Below are positions 9,326 to 19,099 of a DNA stretch of 64,000 bases, piece after piece. Both the position numbers and the translations under genes were made by a program. A model generated the notes under the pieces. The model worked only from the letters and a program-made list of their open reading frames with translations, was not told the origin of the DNA and searched no databases. This stretch comes from Ancistrus triradiatus (Eukaryota > Chordata > Actinopteri > Siluriformes > Loricariidae): the NCBI GenBank assembly GCA_025084515.1, contig JAJAGP010000347.1, positions 398,006 through 462,005 of the forward strand, given 5' to 3'. Within the stretch, counting starts at the first letter, position 1; each line of letters starts with the position of its first letter.

Positions 9326-10194
9326 CCTGTTGTCGCCGGTTGGACCGCGCTTCCTCCAGGGCCAGAAGGTAGCTCGCTCTTGGCAGAGAGCAAGTGGGGT
9401 AAAGCCGCAAGGCTTGAGGTACGATAGGGATTTAGTTTGTTTAGCGTAGGCTTAGCTCCGCGGTCCTCCGTGCTTCCGCTAGCCATAGCTCGTCCCGGCT
9501 TCAGATATCGTTCCTCGCCCCTTCTCCGCGGCGGTACGTCCCGCGGATATTGTTGTGGGTTCCCGTTCGCTATCCCACTCCTGAAGGGAGTTTTCCCGCT
9601 CATCGGGACATTAAAAGTTTCGTTCTCCTCCTTCGCCTTTCGGTTATTTTGCGACGCGGCCGCTCGCGAGTCCTCCATTGCCTGCGCCTCGCTCGCCGGC
9701 GCATGCGCGCGTCACTCTCCCCCGCTTGCTCCGGCTTCCCCCCTCCTCTCTCGGCTGCCAGCTGTACACACGCTGAGCTCTGTGCCAAACGGAGCGCTTC
9801 CTTTTCCAGCGCTCCAGTCCTTTTGAGCTGGAAATATTCAGCCTCACAGGCTTTTTCCTGTGCATTCGTTTTCCTTATTTCTTTGCGCTCCTACCCTATT
9901 AAACGCTTGAAACTTTATTTTGAGTCCGCTGCGAGCGGCCCTTGCTTTTGACGTTTCTTAACCCGTCTGCCCCCTGGCGCCCGTTGTCTGGCCGGGTGGC
10001 AAACCGGTTAAATCCCCGTCCCGGACGCAAGAGCTCCGGTTATCGAACCCCTGCCTCAGCAAGTTGGCAGGTTCCCTCAGTTAGTTTTCCCAGACCTTTT
10101 CCTGAGTGGTATCTTTCGTTTAACTTCCCTGGGGAGTTTCCTGCGCCTGTGTTCTCTCCCTCTCTTTTCCAGGGCCCGATACCGAACCCTGACA
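9034..10194 (+). repeat. 3' LTR of element B
   Basis: It is colinear with the 5' LTR, same length, ending CCCTGACA before the target duplication CATGC. It contains TATATAAA at 9180, the self-primer decamer at 9210-9219 and the tRNA-like segment at 9991-10055. Divergence from the 5' LTR is visible as scattered substitutions and small indels, so insertion is not recent. Confidence 0.93.
9991..10055 (+). other. tRNA-like segment inside 3' LTR B
   Basis: This second copy of the 4561-4625 segment is unchanged over GCCGGGTGGCAAACCGGTTA and the TATCGAACCCC end, while nearby LTR sequence carries differences. Two copies are too few to claim constraint. Confidence 0.5.
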
Positions 10195-11584
10195 CATGCG
10201 TTATCAGGCGCCTTTTTGGGCTTTATTGTTTATCGAGGGTCCCTACGCATGGACCCAGCCAAGATTCAGGCCGTTGCTGACTGGCCCCAGCCCACCTCTC
10301 TTCAACTCGTCCAGCGGTTCCTGGGGTTCGCCAATTTTTTTCGGCGTTTTGTGACGAACTTTGGTGCTATCGTCGCCCCTCTCACTGCTCTCACATGCAA
10401 GACCGCAGGCCCTTTCCGCTGGACACCGGAGGCTGACCGAGCGTTCCGGGACATTAAGGACCGTCTCATTAACCCCCCGGTTCTCAGGTTCCCGGACCGT
10501 GAGGAACCGTTTATCGTCGAGGTAGAGGTGTCCGATATTGGCGTGGGGGCCATCCTTTCCCAGCGCATTGGGCAGTACCGCAAGCTCCACCCTTGCGCTT
10601 ACATTTCGCGGCGCTTATCCCGCGCTGACCGCAAGTACCCCATTGGGGACCGGGACCTCCTGGCCATGAAATTGGCGCTTGAGGAGTGGCGTCACTGGCT
10701 GGAAGGAGCCAAAGCCCTGTTCCTGGTGTGGACAGACTATAAGAAGCTGGCGTACATCCAACAGGCCAAGACGCTCAATGCTCGCCAGGCTCGTTGGTCG
10801 CTGTTCTTTGCCAGGTTCGACTTTACGGTCACCTTCTGGCCAGGCTCCAAGAATGCTCCGGTGTCTGATGGCGGGTAGCCCCTCCATGTGTGCGGAGCAC
10901 CTGCCATGGGCTGAATTCGCTCACAACACTCTTTGGCACTCGACTCTTGGCATGTCCTCATTCGAATGCCAGTTTGGCTTCCAGCCCCACCTCTCCCCCC
11001 ACCAAGAGGCGGATGTGGGGGTTTCTTCAGCCAGGCAGTTCGTTCACTGGTGTCGACAGGCCTGGCTGAAGGCCCGGGCAGCCCTCAAGGGCAACGCGGA
11101 GTCCATGCAATGGCAAGCTGATCGCAAGCGTAGGCCCGCCCCCTCTTACCGCCCGGGACAGCATGTCTGGCTGTCTACCCGGGATCTCCCTCTGTAGAGG
11201 TCCTCCGGCAAGCTGGCAATTAAATGTGTGGGACCATTCAAGGTGGTTCGCAAGGTCAACCCAGCCAGTTATCGGCTGGCCCTGCCCACTTCTATGATGA
11301 TCCACCCCACGTTCCACACGTCCCAGCTTAAGCCTTACCTTTGCCAGACCCGCACCCGCAGCCTTCCACACCCTCCCCGGACCATCCAGGGGTCCCCAGC
11401 TTACACGGTGCACCGGTTGCTGGACTCCCGCCAGGTTCAGGGCAGCACTCAGTACTTGGTTGACTGGGAGGGTCACGGACCAGAGGAACGTTCATGGGGC
11501 CCTACGCATCTCATTTTGGACCAAACCCTCATCCGGAACTTCCCAAGGCGCCGTGCCGCTGACTTGGAGCAAGAGTTTTTCTAA
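10195..11584 (+). pseudogene. pol: RT/RNase H and integrase C-terminus of element A
   Basis: After the second CATGC the pol text of element A resumes: GAFLGFIVYRGSLRMDPAKI, then RNase H (10216-10878) with PFIVEVEVSDIGVGAIL, where family members have an Asp before Ala-Ser at the first catalytic position; here it is Glu-Val. The frame is open for 220 codons. At about 10850 RNase H joins directly to late integrase (MLRCLMAGSPSM, WAEFAHNTLWHS), so the zinc finger and the whole DDE core are deleted. The chromodomain follows from 11228 with STQYLVDWEGHGPEERSW and ends EFF-stop at 11584. Confidence 0.88.
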
Positions 11585-11813
11585 CGGGTTTTTATCATGT
11601 CCTTTGTTTCTACACTACTTCCAGCGCTTATATTAATTCCCGTTGCTGACATTCTTGCAAGCTCACCCACACTGCGTGTGTGCTCTTTTGTTTCCCCCTG
11701 TTGCCCATTTTGGGTCCTCTATGCCTCTATTTCCCCGCGTTTTCGCGGGGCTTCTTGCACTTGGTTCCTTTATATCTCCTTTTTTCGGCACACCCCTAGG
11801 GCCCCAGGTAACA
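11576..11813 (+). repeat. 3' LTR remnant of element A
   Basis: The chromodomain runs without a polypurine tract into TTTTTCTAACGGGTT, which is about 480 bases into the 5' LTR (position 1475). The LTR then continues to its AACA end at 11813. A deletion removed the tract and the first half of the LTR, including the promoter. Confidence 0.85.
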
Positions 11814-11950
11814 GAATTATATTTTAAATATGCATGCAAATGTCAAACGGTCAAAATAAGGCTATGGTCATTCCAGTAGTTCACTTAATCTGATGGTAAG
11901 CTGGTAATTCCAGTTAACCATCAGATTAAGGTCCATCTGTGAATAATACC
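11814..11950. repeat. Flank block X, first copy
   Basis: This 137-bp sequence is repeated at 12864-13000, exactly 1050 bases away. It contains the inverted arms CTTAATCTGATGG and CCATCAGATTAAG around a short spacer, which could fold as a hairpin of about 20 bp. It ends GAATAATACC. Confidence 0.85.
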
Positions 11951-12863
11951 GCCTATAAAAAGGATGTCCTAAGCGCCAGTCTAAGGTGCTCTCTCTGCTA
12001 TTTTTCGCATATCATGACCACGACGCTCACACGTGGTTTTCACACTCCTTCGTCGCCAGTTAAGGACAGTGGTGGACCCGTCTCGCTAAGGAGGCGGGCC
12101 CCCGTACAGCCAAAAGGCTTGAGGTAACCCCAGGGAATTAGTCACTAGGAAAGGGAAAGATCAGTACCGCCGCTTACCTTCCTCTTCGCACTCCCTTGTC
12201 TCCCGGTATCCTCCCACGCTAGCGATCGCCTCTTATATTGGCGTCCACAGCACATTTCCACCGTCGGGTACTCGCCATTGCGGTATGCAATTTTATCCAT
12301 ATTTAAGCTCTGAAAGAGACGAGCTCTGTCTCTGTCCCTCGCGCATGCCGCGCTCTGCACACACGCAGCTCGCTCAGTCCCGGCTTGACATCGGCGGTTC
12401 ACTGCACATGCGCGACCAGCCACATACACAGCCACTATTCTCTCCCCTTCTCCTCTAGACGTGCTTAGTAAGCGTAGGTGTTTTTCTAACGAATTATTAT
12501 CCCGTCCTTTGTTTCTACGCTACTTCCAGCGCTTATATTAATCATTACTTTTGTTTGAGTTTGCCAAGATGCGAATCCTTTTTTTGCCCTTACCTTTAAG
12601 CCCTCATCTGTTCATTTGTTGGCCACAGGCTCCGTGGTGCAGTGGTAGTATCCCCGCCCCAAAGAGCCGTGATCCTGGGATCAAATCCTGTTACTGACAT
12701 TCTTCAGCAAGCCCACACACACTGCATGTGTGCTCTTTTGTTTGCCCCTGTTGCCCATTTTGGGTCCTCTATGCCTCTATTTCCCTGCGTTTTCGCGGGG
12801 CTTCTTGCACTTGGGTCCTTTATATCTCCTTTTTTCGGCACGCCCTTAGGGCCCCCCGTAACA
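11951..12863 (+). repeat. Second LTR A copy, tandemly duplicated
   Basis: It starts at the TATA box (GCCTATAAAA) right after block X and ends CGTAACA at 12863. The first ~60 bases of U3 are missing. With the following block X it forms the repeated unit of a tandem duplication. Its tRNA-like segment (12628-12693) is closer to a tRNA-Gly D and T arm than that of the 5' LTR. A segment at 12163-12290 is not present in the 5' LTR. Confidence 0.82.
12628..12693 (+). other. tRNA-like segment in duplicated LTR A
   Basis: TGGTGCAGTGGTAG is a full A-box match and GGGATCAAATCC a near B box, about 38 bases apart. No acceptor stem or 3' CCA is visible. Confidence 0.55.
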
Positions 12864-13000
12864 GAATTATATTATAAATATGCATGCAAATGTCAAACGG
12901 TCAAAATAAGGCTATGGTCATTCCAGTAGTTCACTTAATCTGATGGTAAACTGGTAATTCCAGTTAATCATCAGATTAAGGTCCATCTGTGAATAATACC
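12864..13000. repeat. Flank block X, second copy
   Basis: It is nearly identical to 11814-11950, with the same hairpin arms (CTGATGGTAA, here ATCATCAGATTAAG), ending GAATAATACC before unique sequence GGACAATG. Confidence 0.85.
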
Positions 13001-13214
13001 GGACAATGATCATTTACCATTAATGCTGCTAATTCATTCATCTGTACATGCTGTTATGGCTTTTAGATTCAAGCTTTATGTCCAAACACATCCTGAACTG
13101 TTCTGATAAAGCAGTACATGTTATTTGCTGTCAAGCTGCTTTTTAGGTCCAATATACATCCATTCCTGCAAAACATTCCAAAAAAGGTTGGGGTGGTAAA
13201 GTATTTAACACATA

Positions 13215-14793
13215 CAGTTGGGCAAAATAGAATTTAGTCAGCCATTGATTGTGCAAGTTCTCCTACTTAGAAAGATGAGAGAGGTACACTTCATAGGTAC
13301 ACTTCAACTATGAGAGACAAAATTAGAAAAAAAAAATCCAGGAAATCACATCGTAGGATTTTTAAAGAATTTAATTGCGAATCATGGTGGAAAATAAGTA
13401 TTTTGGTCAATAACAAAAGTTCAACTCAATACTTTGTAACATAGTTGGCAATGACAGAGGTCAGACGTTTCCTGTAACTCTTCACCAGGTTTGCACACAC
13501 TGTAGCTGGTATTTTGGCCCATTCCTCCATGCAGATTTCCTCTAGGGCAGTGATATTTTGGGCCTGTCGCTGGGCAACACGGACTTTCAACTCCCTCCAC
13601 AAATTTTCTATGGGGTTGAAGTCTGGAGACTGGCTAGGCCATTCCAGGACCTTGAAATGCTTTTTACGGAGCCACTCCTTTGTTGCCCAAGTTTGAGATC
13701 ATTGTCATGCTGGAAGACCCAGTCACATTCCATCTTCAATGCTCTCACTGATGGAAGGAGGTTTTGGCTTAAAATCTCACGATACATGGCCCTGTTCATT
13801 CTTTCCTTAACCCGGATCAGTCGTCCTGTCCCCTTTGCAGAAAAACTGCCCCAAAGCATGATGTTTCCACCCCCATGCTTCACAGTAGGTATGGTGTGCT
13901 TGGGATGCAACTCAGCATTCTTCTTCCTCCAAACATGGCGAGTTCAGTTTTCAACAAAGGGTTCTATTTTGGTTTCATCATCCACATGATATTCTCCCAA
14001 TCCTCTTCCGGATCATCCATATGCTCTCTGGCAAACTTCAGATGGGCCTGGACATGTACTGGCTTAAGCAGGGGGGCACGCCTGGCACTGCAGGATCTGT
14101 GTCCCTCTCGGTGTAGTGTGTTACTGATGGTAGCTTTTGTTACTTTGGAGCCAGTTCTATACAGGTCATTCATCAGGTCCTTCCTTTTAGCTCTGGGATT
14201 TTTGCTTACCGTTTTCATGATCATTTTGACCCCATGGGATGAGATCTTGTGTGGGGCCCCAGATCGAGGGAGATTATCTTGTATGTCTTCCACTTTCTTA
14301 CAGTTTCTCCCACAGTTGATTTATTCACACCAACCTGCTTGCCTATTGTAGATTCACTCTTCCCAGCCTGGTGCAGGTCAACAATTTTCTTCCTGGTGTC
14401 CTTCGACAGCTCTTTGGTCTTGGCCATGGTTGAGTTTGGAGTCTGACTGTTTGAGGCTGTGGACAGGTGTCTTTTATACAGATAATGAAGTCAAACAGAT
14501 GCCATTAATACAGGTAACGAGTGGAGGCAGAAGAGCTTTTTAAAGAAGAAGTTTTACTAGGTCTGTGAGAGCCCAGAAATATTGCTTGTTTGTGGGTGAC
14601 CAAATACTTATTTTCACCATGATTTACAATTAAATTCTTTAAAAATCCTGCAATGTGATTTTCTGGATTTTTTCTCATTTTGTCTCTCATAGTTGAAGTG
14701 TACCTATGATGAAAATTACAGACCTCTCTCGACTTTCTAAGTAGGAGAACTTGCACAACCAGTGGTTGACTTAAATACTTTTTTGCCCCACTG
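13215..14793 (-). mobile_element. Tc1-a copy 1
   Basis: The ends are CAGTTGGGCAAAATAG and TTTTTGCCCCACTG with TA at 13213-13214 and 14794-14795. This is the fish Tc1 family whose long inverted repeats read CAGTGGGGCAAAAAAGTATT. The left terminal repeat is damaged (GGGCAAAATAG). The transposase is on the minus strand. Confidence 0.9.
13436..14427 (-). pseudogene. Tc1-a transposase, copy 1
   Basis: It starts at the complement of CAT 14425-14427 (MAKTKELSKDTRKKIVDL). The paired helix-turn-helix region contains IGKQVGVNKSTVGE. The frame breaks after KWKTYKI and resumes with SGAPHKISSHGVKMI and RREGHRSCSARRAPLLKP-type text. The catalytic half shows VKHGGGNIMLWGSFSAKGTG, while the first Asp motif lies beyond another break (ENIMWMMKPK instead of WSDETK). 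The DPKHTA motif is degraded to DNDLKL. It has at least three lesions and cannot be active. Confidence 0.85.
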
Positions 14794-14795
14794 TA

Positions 14796-15313
14796 AATTG
14801 CCATTAATTGTCACAACACTTAAAACACATCCCTTCACCAAGGATACCAAACAATTAAGTATTTCGAGATTTAAATCTACAGTTCACAATGGTGTGGAAA
14901 AAGTGTTGGCTATGATGAACCAAAATAACCCTTAGGAAGAGGAAATGATTCATTTTAAAATAGCTAAGGAGTTCACAACCTTGTCATCACATTACTAATA
15001 CTGCATCCTGTAATTCCACTTTCCTCTTTATTATTTTACCTACTTTGACTGGATATAAAAAGTGCCCTCATGAATTTCATCAGTGAGTGTTTTAAGAGTT
15101 ATAACAATTGAACAATCTATTAAAGATAGAATTCACTGCTTGCAGTTGATTTTGCTAGGAAACCTCTACTAGCCAAGCCTCTGGGCTATGTTATAATTTC
15201 TGTATAGTGTATAGTGTGTGTTAACTTTTTATGTTGAGCATATAGTCCTATCTATGGTGATGCCTTATTCGTAATTCTTTTGTTGTTAATTATAGACACT
15301 ACTTGTATTTACA
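14796..15313. other. Unassigned AT-rich interval
   Basis: I recognise no gene or repeat family here. It is single-copy within the window as far as I can see by eye. Confidence 0.5.
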
Positions 15314-17419
15314 ATAAGGGCCACGATCACTCTGCTGTAACCCCCCCTCTCTCATTGACCTTCTTCTTTTCCATCAGCATTTAGGGCTGTTGCTACTTCC
15401 TGTCCTTTTCTATAAAGAACCCTCTTCCTGTTCACTTCTTTGTCTGGCATTTTGCACTCCTTGTTCACTGCCTGGTTTGTCTTTTTCTCTTTGTCAAGTC
15501 AAGTCAAGTCAGATCTATTAATATAGCGCTTTTTACAATGGAGCATTGTCTCAAAGCAACTTTACAAGTTTAGATTATCTCCTAATAACTACGTCCAATC
15601 CCAAATTGAGCAAGCCTAGGGCGACAGTGGCAAGGAAAACCTCCCTAAGTGCTATAGGAAGAAACCATGTAAGGACCAAGACTCAAAAAGGGACCCAACC
15701 TCCTTGGGCGGCGTAGATGATAAATCTAAGAGCGAAACTAAAGTCATGGAGTCAAAGTTTGAATAAAATGTGAAGTATGCACATCGGCATTAAGTGGCCC
15801 GGGTATGGTGGGGCTGGAGCTGATGACGGAAGCAGCTTGAGTGGAGCTACAGCGGATGAACATCATGTGTGGGGCTGGAACTGCTGAAACACAGCTCGGA
15901 GAGAAAACAGAAAATGTAATTAGTTATTGATTAAGAGCACAGTGTCTATTAACAATCACTGATGCCATGTCAATCACTGATGCCATGTGTAGCATGAGAC
16001 CCCGGCAGCATTAGCTATAGCAGCATAACTAGAAAGAGGAGAACTGGTAGGAAACACAGCCAAGAGGGATCACATGAGACATTGGCAACCCCACGAGCGG
16101 CAGAAGACAGCACCCAACCCGGGAACGTTCTCTGATCACCATAAGACTCTTTGACTATGAACCCCCAGTTCAGCCCTTATTCTAAAGCAAGGATGCACGA
16201 GTCAAGATCACGAGAACCGAAGCCCAGTTCAGCCAGACCGCCCCACTCGACACTCCCCGGCTAACGGACAAGGCAGGCAGGCCAGACATTGACTCCCAGA
16301 CTCTGGCCCCAGTGACCCAAGCCATGCATTTTGGTCTAAATCTAGTCAAAGCCTGTGTAAATAAGTATTGTCTTTCGCCTAGACTTAAAAATTGTAGAGT
16401 GTCTGAGTCTCGAACTAAAGGGTGGGTAGTTTATTCCATATTTGGGGGGGGCCATGTAATGAGAAGCCTTTCCCCCTGCTGTGGACTTTTTTAATTCTAG
16501 GAACTAAAGAAGTCCTGTACCCTGCGAACGAAGTAGACGAGCCCTGATTGTAAACTCTATAGTTCCCTCAGATAATGTTGGCCAGGCCCATGTAGAGCTT
16601 TAAATAACTTATAAAGTATTTTGTAATCAATTTTGGAATTGAACTGGTAACCTGTGTAATTGATGATAGAACAGGAGTGATATGACATTTTCTAGTTCGG
16701 TTAGCACTCGGCAGCCTGCACTCTGAACTACTAAGTTTATTTATACGATTTACTAGAGCATGGTAAAAAAGTAGTAGAGGTGCGGTACGTAAGACTGAGG
16801 AAAACGCCAGGGGAGGGGGGGTAAAAAAAAGAAGATCAATGTGGGGGGCCAGGCCATGTAGAGAGCTTATAACTTATAAAAAGTAGTTTGTAATCAATGT
16901 GGAAGTTAACTGGTAACGGACCTGTGTAGTTGATGATAGAAACAGGAAGTGATATGATCAAATTTTTCTATTTCCGAGTTTAGCACTCGGGCATGCTTGC
17001 CCCCCACTCTGAACTAACTGAAGTTTTATTTATAGATTTTACGAGAGCAAGCCAGTAAGTAAGGCGTTACAGTAATCCAACCTGAGGTTAATAAACGCAT
17101 GAAACAAATTTTTCTGCGTAATTAAAAGAGAGGTATTTCTAAGTTAAGCGATATTTACGTAATTGAAAGAAAGCAATTCGAGTGATGCTGCTAATGTCAG
17201 TCAAGTCAGATTTATTTATATAGCGCTTTTTAACAATGGGAGCATTGTCCTCAAGCAACTTTACAAGTTTAGATTATCCTCCTAATAACTACGTCCCATC
17301 TCAAATGAGCAAGCCTAGGGGCGACAAGAGGCAAGGAAAAACTCCCTAGTTCTAAGAAGAAACCTTGGAGGACCAAGACTCAAAAAGGGGACCCAACCTC
17401 CTTGGGCTCGTAGATGATA

Positions 17420-19099
17420 CAGTTGTATGAAAAAGTTTGGGCACCCCTGATAATTTCATGATTTTTAGTTTATAAATCATTGGTTGTTCAGATCAGCAAC
17501 TTCAGTTAAATATATCATATAGCAGATGAAACACAAAAGTGATATTTGAGAAGTGAAATGAAGTTTTTATAGGACTTACAGAAAGTGTGCAGTAATTATT
17601 CAAACAAATTAGGCAGGTGCATAAATTTGGGCACCCCAACAGAAAAATTACAATCAATATTTAGTAGATCCTCCTCCTTTTTTTAGTAAAGCAAACAGCC
17701 GCTAAACGCTTCCTACAGCTTCCAGTCTGGATTCTGGCTGAAGGTGCTTTGGACCATTCTTCTTTAGAAAACATCTCCAGTTCAGTCAGTTTTTGAATGG
17801 TTTCAGAGCATGGACAGCCCAATTTTCAGTAAATATTCCCCCCCATGTCTTGGGACTGAGATGGCCATTCAGAACGTTGTTACTGGTTCCTCTGCATGAA
17901 TGCCTTAGTAGAATTTTGAGGCAGGTTTGGGGTCGTTGGCCTCGTTGCAACTTTGTCACTGATTCTTGAACATTGTTCTCAAGAATCTGGAGATATTAAA
18001 CGGAATCCATGCGACCCTCACTTTAACAAAGATTACTAGTACCTGCACTGGCCACACAGTCCCACAGCAAATGATGGAACCGCCACCAATTTTAAATGTG
18101 GGTATCAAGTGTTTTTTGTCTTGGGATGCTGTGTTCTTTTTCCGCTCCTTGTTATGTCCAAATAACTCATTTTAGTTTCATCATCAGTACACAGCACTTT
18201 ATTCCAAAATTAAGCTGGTTGTCCAAATGTGCTGTAGCCACACCTCAAGTGACTCTGTTTGTGGCGTGTCCCTGCAGAAAAGGCTTCTTCTTTCTTCTGC
18301 ATTACTCTCCCATAACAGCCTTCTCCTTGTGCAAAGTGCCGCTTGTATAGTAGTTGACGATGAACAGTGACACCATCTGCAGCAAGATGAGGTTGTAGGT
18401 CTTTGGAGGTGGTCTGTGGCTTGACAATGACTGTTCTCACATCCTTGGCCTCTGCCGATCTGAGATTTTTCTTGGTCTGCCACTTCGGGAGTTTCATTAA
18501 CTAGAACTGGTGCCTGTGGTCTTCCATTGCCTCACTATGTTCCTCACAGTGGAAACTGACGCTGAAATCTCTGAGAGAGCTTTTCCCTTTCCCTGAACCA
18601 TGATGTTGAACAACCTTTGTTTTTCAGGCCATTTGAGAGTTGTTTTGAGGCTCCCATGTTGCCGCCACTCTTCAGAGAAGATGCAAAAGAGGAAGAAAAC
18701 TTCCAATTGGCCACCTTAACACTTTCCTCATAGTTGGATTCACTGTGTATGTAAGATCAAGGTTCAATGAGCTTACAAAACTAATTTTTGGGGGGGGGGG
18801 TGTTCCAATAATTAGTGCTAAAGGTATTCAAATGACAATGGTGCCCAAATTTATGCACCTGCCAATTTTGTTTTGAATAATTACAGCACACTTTCTGTAA
18901 AACCTATAAACTTAATTTCACTTCTCAACTTCTCAACACGGTGTTTTCATCTGCTTATATGATATCTTTACAACCTGAAATTGCTGAGCTGTACAACCAA
19001 TGATTTATAAAGAAAATCATGAAATTATCAGGGGTGCCCAAACTTTTTGAGGGGGAAAGATGAAAGGAGGGGAAATGTGAGCATATAAGCTTACGACTG
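17420..19099 (-). mobile_element. Tc1-b copy 1, innermost insertion
   Basis: The ends are CAGTTGTATGAAAAAG and TACGACTG, with TA at 17418-17419 and 19100-19101; the LINE reads through cleanly when the element is removed (GATGATA|AATCTAAG). Terminal repeats are about 210 bp, with TTTGGGCACCCC near the outer end and TTTGGGCACC again near the inner end, an IR/DR arrangement. A purine-rich 43-base insert (19049-19091) sits inside the right terminal repeat. Confidence 0.93.
17654..18640 (-). pseudogene. Tc1-b transposase, copy 1
   Basis: Minus-strand relic ending in a STKY-stop at 17654. The N-terminal region includes MVQGKGKALSEISASVSTVR and NIVRQWKTTGTS (18497-18603), part of the helix-turn-helix. 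The RPRKISDRQRP linker and a THDGVTVHRQLLYKRH-like stretch follow in shifted frames. The catalytic region has DETK-like text near 18165 and a degraded SSPDLN/ENWAVHA region near 17800-17850. Many frameshifts; not functional. Confidence 0.8.

Larger units (their letters stand above)
3603..10194 (+). mobile_element. Gypsy chromovirus element B, complete, inside element A
   Basis: Two LTRs of 1161 bp each (3603-4763 and 9034-10194) flank gag, protease, RT, RNase H, integrase and chromodomain in chromovirus order. The ends are TGTTAGGG and CCCTGACA. The 5-bp target duplication CATGC is exact at 3598-3602 and 10195-10199. The integrase-linked chromodomain, the lack of a tRNA-type primer site and the GGGAAAC frameshift site place it with Tf1/sushi elements. 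Gag is open, but pol has several frameshifts, so this copy is inactive. It is younger than element A. Confidence 0.95.
990..11813 (+). mobile_element. Ty3/gypsy chromovirus element A, split by element B
   Basis: This is a Tf1/sushi-type LTR retrotransposon in two blocks, 990-3602 and 10195-11813. Block one ends inside reverse transcriptase just after a VKLEKSVFH motif. Block two resumes in the same protein region (LGFIVYRGSLRMDP). Order: LTR, gag, protease, RT | RT/RNase H, integrase C-terminus with chromodomain, LTR remnant. The interrupting element B is bounded by CATGC on both sides, which proves a later insertion. Element A is dead: gag is deleted and shifted, the protease triad is altered, the integrase core is missing, and the 3' LTR has lost its first half. 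Confidence 0.9.
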
